From DASTOB01 sp035720425 (GTDB taxonomy: Bacteria; Chloroflexota; Limnocylindria; Limnocylindrales; CSP1-4), in assembly GCA_035720425.1 (NCBI GenBank), contig DASTOB010000064.1, positions 1 to 11,828 on the forward strand: DNA of 11,828 nt, written 5' to 3'. Positions within the stretch are counted from its first letter, which is position 1. The number at the start of each line of letters is the position of its first letter. The position numbers and the translations under genes were made by a program. Positions 1 through 5,563 of the stretch are shown here, in pieces. A model generated the notes under the pieces. That model searched no databases. It was not told the origin of the DNA and saw nothing but the letters and a program-made list of their open reading frames with translations.

Positions 1-63
1 GCGCTCCCCGATCGGCGAGGGGGGCGGAGCGGCCTCCTGGCCGGGGCCCCACGAACCCGTCAT
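1..63 (-). CDS. Molybdopterin-binding large subunit of an XDH/CODH-type hydroxylase (5' end only)
   Basis: Only the first 21 codons are visible; the gene continues past the left edge. The ATG at 63-61 overlaps the stop of the 2Fe-2S subunit gene as ATGA. The translation is MTGSWGPGQE followed by a Pro-rich stretch and SPIGER. A short leader ending in a [SP]xIG-type segment is common just before the first conserved block of molybdenum hydroxylase large subunits. The order FAD subunit, FeS subunit, then this gene matches the medium-small-large order of cox-type operons. The identity therefore rests on position, coupling and a short N-terminus, not on a catalytic domain. Substrate class (CO, purine, pyridine, aldehyde) cannot be judged because the active-site loop lies outside the window. 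Confidence 0.6.
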   Translation of the reverse strand, partial: MTGSWGPGQEAAPPPSPIGER

Positions 64-533
64 CTCGACGCCTTCGCGGCGCGCAGGATCGCCTCGACGA
101 TCGGGACGTAGCCGGTGCAGCGGCACAGGTTGCCGTCGATCGCGGCAACGACCTCGTCGCGCGTCGGCTCCGGGTTCTCGGCGAGGAGCGCCGTCGCCGC
201 CATGAGCATGCCGGGCGTGCAGAACCCGCACTGGAAGGCCGCCTGGTCGATGAACGCCTGCTGGAGCGGCGACAGCCGCCCGTCGGTCGCGAGGCCCTCG
301 ACCGTCGCGACGCTCCGCCCGTCGGCGTCGACGGCGAGGAACGTGCAGCCGCTCACGGCGAGGTCGTCGACGAGGACCGTGCACGCGCCGCACACCTGCG
401 CGTCGCACGACACCTTGAGGCCGGTCAGGCCGAGGTGGTCGCGGAGCACGTCGGCGAGCGTCTCGCGCGGCTCGACCCGGACGGTTGCCGGGCGACCGTT
501 GACGGCGAACCCGAGCTCGACGGTCTCAGGCAC
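60..533 (-). CDS. 2Fe-2S iron-sulfur subunit of a molybdenum hydroxylase (CoxS/XdhC-like)
   Basis: This 157-residue protein is the electron-transfer small subunit of an XDH/CODH-family hydroxylase. The N-terminal plant-type [2Fe-2S] domain has Cys43, Cys48, Cys51 and Cys63 (C-x4-C-x2-C-x11-C, including CDAQVCGAC). The C-terminal four-helix [2Fe-2S] domain has Cys102-GF-Cys105 and Cys137-R-Cys139 (LCRCTGY). All eight expected ligands are present and the length is normal for the family. I chose GTG at 533 because the family sequence begins there and GGAGG lies 9 nt upstream; the open frame extends further only into unrelated Arg-rich sequence inside the preceding gene. It overlaps the FAD-subunit stop by 8 bp (GTGCCTGA) and its own stop overlaps the next ATG, so translation is probably coupled. 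It passes electrons from the molybdenum centre towards FAD. Confidence 0.95.
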   Translation of the reverse strand: MPETVELGFAVNGRPATVRVEPRETLADVLRDHLGLTGLKVSCDAQVCGACTVLVDDLAVSGCTFLAVDADGRSVATVEGLATDGRLSPLQQAFIDQAAFQCGFCTPGMLMAATALLAENPEPTRDEVVAAIDGNLCRCTGYVPIVEAILRAAKASR

Positions 534-1401
534 CGGCGACGGCCTCCGACACGGCGGCACGGACCGCCCGGCGGAGCAGGACGCCGGCCAGGTGGCGCTT
601 GTAGTCCGCCGACCCGTCGAGGTCGTCCTCTGCCGGAAGCCGTGCGAGCGCGTCGACCGCCGCCGCGAGCGACGTCTCGGCGGTCTCGCCGTCGGCCGGC
701 GAGCCGGCGAGGGCAGCCCCGGCGTCGGCCACGACGGCCGGCACATCGGTCATCGAGCCGACCACGACGCGCGCCTCGACGATCGCGCCGTCCGCGACCC
801 GGACGCCGACCGCCACCGACACGGCCGGCCGCTCGCGGAACACGATCTTCTCGTACGCGCGGCCCTCGCCGGCACCGGCCGCCGGCACGACCACGGCCGC
901 GAGGATCTCGTCGGCGGCCCGGGTCGTGGCGAACGGGCCCACGAGGAACTCGTCGATCGCGACCTCGCGCCGCCCGGACGGGCCGCGAAGGTCGAGCCGC
1001 GCGCCGGCCGCGAGGAGGAACGTCGCCGGGTCGGAGTGCGGCTCGGCGAAGCACAGGTTCCCGCCGAGCGTGCCCTGGTTGCGCACGCGCGGGTTCGCGA
1101 CCTGAGCGGCGAGCGCCGCGAGCGCGGGCTCGGCCGCCCGGACGACGGCGCTCCGCTCGATCTCGCGATGCGTCACCGTCCCGCCGATGACGAGCCCGCC
1201 GGCCTCGTCGCGGGAGATTCCACCGAGCTCCGGGATCCGCTTGAGGTCGACGAGCGTCCCGAACCGCGCGAGCCCCATCTTCATGACCTGGAGCAGCTCC
1301 GTGCCGCCGGCGTACCAGGCCGCATCGCCGCCGGCCGCGTCGAAGGCCGCGAACGCCTCGACCAGGCTGCCCGGGCGGGCGTGGGCGAAGCGGGGGATCA
1401 C
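526..1401 (-). CDS. FAD-binding medium subunit of a molybdenum hydroxylase (CoxM-like)
   Basis: This 291-residue protein matches the FAD-binding subunit of XDH/CODH-type hydroxylases, a PCMH/VAO-fold domain followed by the CO dehydrogenase flavoprotein C-terminal domain. The start MIPRFAHARPGSLVEA is typical. The two FAD-contact motifs are visible: AGGTELLQVMK at residues 31-41, and RNQGTLGGN at about 107-115 followed by CFAEPHSDP. The length is within the family norm. Translation starts at a GTG that overlaps the P450 stop (GTGA), with no strong Shine-Dalgarno, so it probably depends on coupling to the P450 gene. It would pass electrons from the FeS subunit to an external acceptor. Its position directly behind a P450 is the unusual part. 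Confidence 0.94.
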   Translation of the reverse strand: MIPRFAHARPGSLVEAFAAFDAAGGDAAWYAGGTELLQVMKMGLARFGTLVDLKRIPELGGISRDEAGGLVIGGTVTHREIERSAVVRAAEPALAALAAQVANPRVRNQGTLGGNLCFAEPHSDPATFLLAAGARLDLRGPSGRREVAIDEFLVGPFATTRAADEILAAVVVPAAGAGEGRAYEKIVFRERPAVSVAVGVRVADGAIVEARVVVGSMTDVPAVVADAGAALAGSPADGETAETSLAAAVDALARLPAEDDLDGSADYKRHLAGVLLRRAVRAAVSEAVAGA

Positions 1402-2657
1402 CGTGCGGACGCCGCGGCCCGCGGCGACCCGACCCGGACCCAGAAGTGCGCCCAGCGATTGAACCGCTCGGTCCGCGTGTCGCGCTCGCCCCGTCCGGGG
1501 AGCGGCTCGATCCCGCGCCGGATGACCTCCTGGAGGAAGAGGGCGACGAGGCCGTAGAGGTGCTCGTCGTCCGGTTCGCCGTCGGGTGCCGGAAGGCCGC
1601 CACCGACCGTTCGCCCCGGGCAGATGTGCGGGCCCGCCCCGAACGACAGCCCCCAGCGCGGCACGTCCCGCGCGACCACCCGGTCGAGATCGAACGCGTC
1701 GGAACGTGCCCCGAACAGCTCGGGGTCCCGGTTGCCGGCCGTGACGTCGAGGACGACGAGCGAGTCCGGCGGGATCGTCCGGCCGGCGATCGTCACCTCG
1801 GCCACGGCGCGCCGGCGGATCTTCGGCGTCGTCGGCCGGAGCCGGAGCGTCTCGTGGACGGCACGCTGGGCGACGAGGCGATCGGTCGCGACGCGCTCGA
1901 GCAGGTCCGGCCGCTCGACGGCCGCCTCGAACAGGAGGTCGACCGCGTTGCAGATCGTCTGTCCGGTCGTATGCGTGCCGCCCTGGAGGTACGTCGCAAC
2001 CTCGCGCACGATCCGCCGCTCGTCCGCGAGCTCGAGCGCCGGGTCGGCACGGTGCGCGAGGAGCGCGGTGAGGATGTCGTGGGTGAGGGCGTCCGGGCCG
2101 ATCTCGCCCCGGGCGTGCGCGTCGAGCAGCGCCTGGCGTCGTACCCGGGCCGGCCCCACGTAGTCGCGCTCGAAGCGCTCGTACGCGGCGTACACGAGGG
2201 CGCGCACGGCATCGGGATCCTTCGCGTCGAGGATCGCCGCGCCCTGGCTGAAGACGTCGACGAACTCGGCGATGACGGCCAGCTCGTCGAGGTCGTCCTC
2301 GCGGATGTCGAGGCCGGCCCGGCGCGAGGCGAGCACGCAGGCCAGGCGTTCGCCGATCGAGAACAGGTCGACCTCGTCCCCGACGAGGAGCCGGTCGAGC
2401 AGGGTGTTCATGACCGCCGGGAACAGCTCGCGCTCGTAGAGGCGGAGGTGATCCGGGCGGAATTGGGTGTTCTCGACTCGCCGCCGGGCGCGGTGGACGG
2501 CGCCGTGCTGGGTGCTCACGATCCCGTTCCGGATATTGCCGGCCTCGTACGAGCGGGTGTCGAACGTCCGTGACAGGTCGGGATGGAACAGGGCTGCGCG
2601 GATGTCCTCGTAACCCGTCAGCTCGAGCGTGACGGGAAAGGTCGACAGGAGGGTCAT
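1398..2657 (-). CDS. Cytochrome P450
   Basis: This 419-residue haem-thiolate monooxygenase has the K-helix ExxR motif (ETLR, 269-272) and the haem loop FGAGPHICPG (339-348) with Cys346 as the axial ligand. The I-helix oxygen-activation segment is GGTHTT (226-231); the residue before the Thr pair is usually Asp or Glu and here is His229. The N-terminus starts almost at the first beta sheet (LTGYEDIRAALFHP), so about 40 residues normally ahead of it are absent, and the upstream frame offers no better start. After the Cys loop there is a roughly 18-residue Gly/Pro/acidic insertion (352-369) before the L-helix resumes, and the tail is long. Haem-loop and ExxR motifs make the family certain; the substrate is unknown. 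The ferredoxin 25 bp upstream is its likely electron donor. No ferredoxin reductase gene is in the window. Confidence 0.95.
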   Translation of the reverse strand: MTLLSTFPVTLELTGYEDIRAALFHPDLSRTFDTRSYEAGNIRNGIVSTQHGAVHRARRRVENTQFRPDHLRLYERELFPAVMNTLLDRLLVGDEVDLFSIGERLACVLASRRAGLDIREDDLDELAVIAEFVDVFSQGAAILDAKDPDAVRALVYAAYERFERDYVGPARVRRQALLDAHARGEIGPDALTHDILTALLAHRADPALELADERRIVREVATYLQGGTHTTGQTICNAVDLLFEAAVERPDLLERVATDRLVAQRAVHETLRLRPTTPKIRRRAVAEVTIAGRTIPPDSLVVLDVTAGNRDPELFGARSDAFDLDRVVARDVPRWGLSFGAGPHICPGRTVGGGLPAPDGEPDDEHLYGLVALFLQEVIRRGIEPLPGRGERDTRTERFNRWAHFWVRVGSPRAAASAR

Positions 2658-2682
2658 CGCGCAGGTGGCCGGCGGGCGGCGA

Positions 2683-2916
2683 TCACGTCGTGTTGCCCGT
2701 GTGGAGCAGCACGCCGTCCGGCCCGACGACGCGGATCGCCTGGGTCGGACAGCCGACGGCGGCGCGAACGAGCAGCTCGACGTCGGTCGTCGCGGCGGCC
2801 GGGCGCGGCACGCTCACGCCGAGGTCCTCGCGCAGCTCGAAGGCTCCGGGCACGAGCCGGACGCAGTCGCCCGACCCGATGCACAGCTCGGGATCGATCG
2901 TCACCGTTTGACCCAC
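2683..2916 (-). CDS. P450-associated single-cluster ferredoxin (3Fe-4S/4Fe-4S type)
   Basis: This 77-residue ferredoxin has the pattern C12-IGS-GD-C18 followed by C56-P57. It fits the P450-partner class with three cluster Cys and a variable residue where a fourth Cys would be, here Ser15 (C-x2-S-x2-C...CP). VRLVPGAFELRED after the second Cys is also typical. In this class the cluster is often 3Fe-4S; Ser at the variable position leaves 3Fe-4S or Ser-ligated 4Fe-4S open. It should reduce the P450 encoded 25 bp downstream. The GTG at 2916 is used as start; an in-frame GTG four codons later (VTIDPELC) is an alternative, and neither has a strong ribosome site. It follows the second permease by 15 bp. 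Confidence 0.93.
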   Translation of the reverse strand: MGQTVTIDPELCIGSGDCVRLVPGAFELREDLGVSVPRPAAATTDVELLVRAAVGCPTQAIRVVGPDGVLLHTGNTT

Positions 2917-2931
2917 CGGATTGCCCGCCCG

Positions 2932-3753
2932 TCAGTTGATCGCCGGCCGCCACCGCTCGAAGCGGCGCTCCAGGACGCGCATCGCCTCGCCGAGGACCAC
3001 ACCGAGCACGCCGAGCAGGATGATCCCGAAGTAGACGCGATCCGATCGGAGGAGGGCGCCGTTGAAGCTGATGTAGAAGCCGATCCCCTGGTTCGAGGCG
3101 AGGAACTCGGCGATGACGACCCCGACGAGGGCCCGGCCGGTCCCGAGCCGCGCGCCGGTCAGGATGTACGGCACGCTCGCCGGCAGGATCACCGTCTTGA
3201 AGCGCGTCCAGCCGGACGCCCGGAAGCTCTCGGCGACGTCGTGGTAGACCGCGTCGGCGGCATGGACCCCGGCCATCGTGCTGACGGTCACGACGAAGAT
3301 CGCCTCGAGGAAGACGACGAAGATCTTCGTCTCGAGGCCGATCCCCAGGACGATGATGATGAGCGGGACGATCGCGACCGTGGGCGTCGCGTAGATTGCC
3401 GACAGCCACGGGTCGACGAGCCAGTTGAGCCGCCGGAACATGCCGATCGCGAGGCCGAGCGGAATGCCAACGGCGAGCGCGGCGCCGAACCCGAGGACGT
3501 ACTCCGTCCCACTGATGGCGATGTGGGGCCAGATCACACCGTTCGTCGCGTCGGTTACCGCCGCCGAGACGATCGCCGTGGGTCGACTCAGGACGGCCTG
3601 GCGGACGAGTTCGAGGCGCGACACGGCCTCCCAGAGGATGAGGACGCCGGCGAATCCAAGGACGCCGAAGACGAGGCGCTCGGACGGTCGCCGGCGGAAG
3701 AACGGCCGGGCTGGCGTCGGGTGGCCGCGGCGTGCCGCGAGGGCCGTGGTCAT
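2932..3753 (-). CDS. ABC transporter permease, NitT/TauT (SsuC-like) family, second copy
   Basis: This 273-residue inner-membrane protein has about six predicted hydrophobic segments in the binding-protein-dependent permease arrangement: one near 28-45, then segments around 86-104, 122-139, 144-162, 196-216 and 241-256. The cytoplasmic EAA loop that docks to the ATPase is at about 172-191 (ESFRASG...VILPASVPYI). The C-terminus RRFERWRP closely resembles that of the other permease in this operon (KRFQRWRP), so the two are paralogues. The ATG is 1 nt after the ATPase stop. It is probably half of a heterodimeric channel, or else an alternative channel sharing one ATPase. The solute (sulfonate, nitrate, pyrimidine or other) cannot be told from the sequence. 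Confidence 0.94.
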   Translation of the reverse strand: MTTALAARRGHPTPARPFFRRRPSERLVFGVLGFAGVLILWEAVSRLELVRQAVLSRPTAIVSAAVTDATNGVIWPHIAISGTEYVLGFGAALAVGIPLGLAIGMFRRLNWLVDPWLSAIYATPTVAIVPLIIIVLGIGLETKIFVVFLEAIFVVTVSTMAGVHAADAVYHDVAESFRASGWTRFKTVILPASVPYILTGARLGTGRALVGVVIAEFLASNQGIGFYISFNGALLRSDRVYFGIILLGVLGVVLGEAMRVLERRFERWRPAIN

Positions 3754-3754
3754 G

Positions 3755-4546
3755 TCAGGCCGGGACGTCCTGGTCGTGAAGCTGCGGACTGATGAGCTCC
3801 CAGATCCGATCGGCCAGCGCGGTGAACTCCGGTGTCCGCTTGATCCGCAGCTCGCGCGGCCGGGGCAGGTCGACCGGGATATCGGCGAGGATCCGCCCCG
3901 GTCGGGCGCTCATGACCAGGACGCGGTCGGCCAGGTAGATGGCCTCGTCGATCTGGTGGGTGATGAAGAGCACGGTCTTGTCCGCCTCGTCCCAGATCCG
4001 CAGCAGCTCGGCTTGCATGAGCTCGCGCGTCTGGGCATCGAGCGCGGCGAACGGTTCGTCCATGAGCAGGATCTCGGGGTCGACGGTGAGCGCGCGGGCG
4101 AGGTTCGCGCGTTGCTGCATCCCACCCGACAGCTGATACGGGTACTTCTGCTCGAAGCCGGCCAGGCCGACCAACTTGATGTATGGCATCGCCCGTTCGT
4201 GGGCGGCCTTGGCGGGTACGCCTCGACAGCGCAGACCGTATGACACGTTGTTGAGGACGGTGTACCAGGGGAACAGGGCCGCGTCCTGGAAGACCATCGC
4301 GTGCGCCGTCCCCTGCCCGCTCCGCTCCATCACGTCGATCTCGCCCTCGTAGTCGGGCAGGAGGCCGTTGACGATCTTGACGAAGGTGGACTTGCCGCAG
4401 CCGCTGGGCCCGACGATCGCGACGAACTGTCCCTCGGGGATCTCGAGGTCGATCCGCTCGATCGCGAGCAGGTTGTCACGCGTCGCCTGGTCGACATAGC
4501 TGAACCGCACTCCCGTCGCCCGGAGCGCGAGGCCGTTGCTGGTCAT
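3755..4546 (-). CDS. ABC transporter ATPase, NitT/TauT (SsuB/TauB-like) family
   Basis: This 263-residue nucleotide-binding protein has every ABC motif intact: Walker A GPSGCGKST (about 45-53), Q-loop MVFQDAALFPW with Gln87, signature LSGGMQQR (139-146), Walker B ILLMDEP (159-165) with Glu164, and H-loop FITHQ with His197. QDAALFPW and SARPGRI near the C-terminus are typical of nitrate/sulfonate/taurine-type importers. The true start is ATG 4546, overlapping the upstream permease stop as ATGA, with AGGAGG about 11 nt upstream; the same frame stays open far upstream but only as out-of-frame permease sequence. It powers import through the two flanking permeases. Confidence 0.96.
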   Translation of the reverse strand: MTSNGLALRATGVRFSYVDQATRDNLLAIERIDLEIPEGQFVAIVGPSGCGKSTFVKIVNGLLPDYEGEIDVMERSGQGTAHAMVFQDAALFPWYTVLNNVSYGLRCRGVPAKAAHERAMPYIKLVGLAGFEQKYPYQLSGGMQQRANLARALTVDPEILLMDEPFAALDAQTRELMQAELLRIWDEADKTVLFITHQIDEAIYLADRVLVMSARPGRILADIPVDLPRPRELRIKRTPEFTALADRIWELISPQLHDQDVPA

Positions 4547-5382
4547 GCTGTCGCACCCCTCCTGACGGGTGGTCGCCATCGCTGGAAGCGCTTCTCGATC
4601 TGGCGCAGTGCCTCGACGAGGATGATGCCCGTGAACGTGAAGATCAGGACCGCGAAGAGCAGCCGGTCGGTCTGCAGGGTGTCGCTCGCGCGCTTGATGA
4701 AGAAGCCCAGACCCTCGGTTGCCGCGAGCAGCTCGCCGGTGATGACCCCGATCAGGGCGCGTGCCACGCCGAGCCTGAGGCCGGTGATGATGAACGGCAC
4801 GGTCGCCGGGGCAACGACCGTGACGAACAGCCGTGCCTTCGAGGCGCCGAAGCTCGCCGCGACGTCGAGGAAGCGCCGGTCGACCGTCCGAACCCCCTGG
4901 ATCGTCGGGATCATGATCGCCAGCCACGCGCCGAGAAACGCGACGAAGATCTTCGACCAGATCCCCAGGCCGAAGGCGATGAAGATGACCGGCAGGAGAG
5001 CGAAGCGCGGCAGGGAGTTGAGGAAGTTGAGCCACGGGTCGAGCGCGTAGTTGAGCCGCTTGTACCAGCCGGTGAGCAGTCCGAGCGGGACGCCGATGGC
5101 GATCGCGATGCCGTAGCCGGCCAGGAACTCGGTCAGGCTGACCCGGACGTCTCTCCAGAATCGTTCCAGCTGGACCTCGTTCACGCCGGCCTGGAAGATC
5201 GCCGTCGGGCGGCTGAAGAAGAACTCGTTGATGACGCCGGCCCGGCTGCCGAACTCCCACAGCAGGGCGAACCCGACGAGGCCCGCCGTGCCGTAGACGA
5301 GGCGGCCACGACGGTCGATCCAGCTCAGTCCGCCGCGACGACTCCTGACCGCTGGCTGCGGGTAGCGCGAAGCGATGCTCAC
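4543..5382 (-). CDS. ABC transporter permease, NitT/TauT (SsuC-like) family, first copy
   Basis: This 279-residue permease has hydrophobic segments near 29-45, 85-104, 122-139, 145-162, 195-216 and 241-256, and an EAA loop at about 173-193 (ASFGASKARLF...APATVPFI). It is paralogous to the second permease (shared GVPLG, DPWL and RFxRWRP segments) but clearly diverged. I chose GTG at 5382 because AGAGGAG lies about 11 nt upstream; a GTG at 5436 would add 18 low-complexity residues (Ala/Pro/His-rich) with a weaker site. It is the first gene of the minus-strand operon, facing away from the binding-protein gene across the divergent promoter region. Confidence 0.94.
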   Translation of the reverse strand: MSIASRYPQPAVRSRRGGLSWIDRRGRLVYGTAGLVGFALLWEFGSRAGVINEFFFSRPTAIFQAGVNEVQLERFWRDVRVSLTEFLAGYGIAIAIGVPLGLLTGWYKRLNYALDPWLNFLNSLPRFALLPVIFIAFGLGIWSKIFVAFLGAWLAIMIPTIQGVRTVDRRFLDVAASFGASKARLFVTVVAPATVPFIITGLRLGVARALIGVITGELLAATEGLGFFIKRASDTLQTDRLLFAVLIFTFTGIILVEALRQIEKRFQRWRPPVRRGATA

Positions 5383-5438
5383 GTGGTGATGCGCTCCTCT
5401 GGCTTGCGACGTCGCGGGCGGCGGGGACGCCGCCACCT

Positions 5439-5468
5439 AGTTTGGTCGGCCATTGCAGACAATGTCAA
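5439..5468 (-). promoter_or_regulatory. Candidate promoter for the minus-strand transporter/oxidase operon
   Basis: On the minus strand a perfect TTGACA (5468-5463) is followed after 18 nt by CAAACT (5444-5439), which keeps the A at position 2 and T at position 6 of a sigma-70-type -10 box (3 of 6 matches). Its location is right for a transcript starting the permease gene at 5382. The -35 is strong and the -10 poor, so the call is tentative; in this GC-rich genome an AT-rich patch between divergent genes is itself suggestive. Confidence 0.4.
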
Positions 5469-5483
5469 CGCACCGTAGACAAT
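5455..5483. promoter_or_regulatory. Paired GNAGACAAT direct repeat, candidate operator
   Basis: GCAGACAAT (5455-5463) and GTAGACAAT (5475-5483) are direct repeats whose starts are exactly 20 bp apart, about two helical turns, so both lie on the same DNA face. The first is also part of an inverted repeat, ATTG-CAGA-CAAT (5452-5463). They abut the candidate minus-strand -35 and overlap the candidate plus-strand -35, so one regulator bound here could control both arms. The regulator is not encoded in the window. The ATTGTC(T) half-sites resemble sites of some GntR-family repressors, but that link is only a guess. Confidence 0.4.
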
Positions 5484-5505
5484 CGCATACCAAGCGGGGT
5501 ACAGT
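5476..5505 (+). promoter_or_regulatory. Candidate promoter for the substrate-binding lipoprotein gene
   Basis: TAGACA (5476-5481, 5 of 6 to TTGACA), an 18-nt spacer, then TACAGT (5500-5505, 4 of 6 to TATAAT). Transcription would begin near 5512, giving a leader of about 48 nt before the GTG at 5560. The -35 overlaps the second GNAGACAAT repeat, which suggests control by whatever binds there. Confidence 0.45.
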
Positions 5506-5509
5506 CGGG

Positions 5510-5533
5510 CTCCGGGCGCGAGAATGCCCGGGG
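5510..5533 (+). other. Leader hairpin upstream of the binding-protein gene
   Basis: CCGGGC (5512-5517) pairs perfectly with GCCCGG (5526-5531). The stem extends to 8 pairs with one G-U and an outer C-G, around an 8-nt loop (gcgagaat). It sits at the predicted 5' end of the mRNA and leaves the Shine-Dalgarno at 5548-5554 free, so it may stabilise the transcript and not block translation. A chance palindrome is possible in DNA of this composition. Confidence 0.35.
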
Positions 5534-5545
5534 ACAGGAAGCGTC

Positions 5546-5563
5546 ATGGAGGAGAGAACGTGA
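5546..5563 (+). other. Possible five-codon upstream ORF overlapping the lipoprotein start
   Basis: ATG GAG GAG AGA ACG TGA (MEERT, stop) reads in another frame through the Shine-Dalgarno of the lipoprotein gene, and its TGA overlaps the GTG start at 5560. The ATG has no obvious ribosome site of its own, so it may be fortuitous. Confidence 0.15.

Noticed and set aside
1..63. Calling this operon an aerobic CO dehydrogenase (coxMSL)
   Set aside because: The gene order fits, but the diagnostic active-site loop is in the large subunit, which is outside the window; other hydroxylases share the order.
534..746. N-terminal extension of the 2Fe-2S subunit
   Set aside because: The extra 71 codons are Arg/Pro/Ser-rich and overlap the FAD subunit gene; the domain starts right after the GTG at 533.
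115..1557. Long plus-strand open frame (480 codons) over the FAD and FeS subunit genes, and a similar one at 1446-2573 over the P450
   Set aside because: The products are Arg/Pro/Gly-rich with no recognisable motif. They lie opposite genes with clear cofactor motifs, as expected for antisense frames in very GC-rich DNA.
2629..3792. Plus-strand open frame of 387 codons opposite the ferredoxin and second permease
   Set aside because: Highly charged Arg/Asp/Glu composition with no domain; the minus strand there encodes a clear ferredoxin and membrane protein.
4547..5260. N-terminal extension of the ATPase frame upstream of 4546
   Set aside because: The extension is an out-of-frame reading of the permease gene; ABC homology begins at the ATG in the ATGA overlap, which has a good Shine-Dalgarno.
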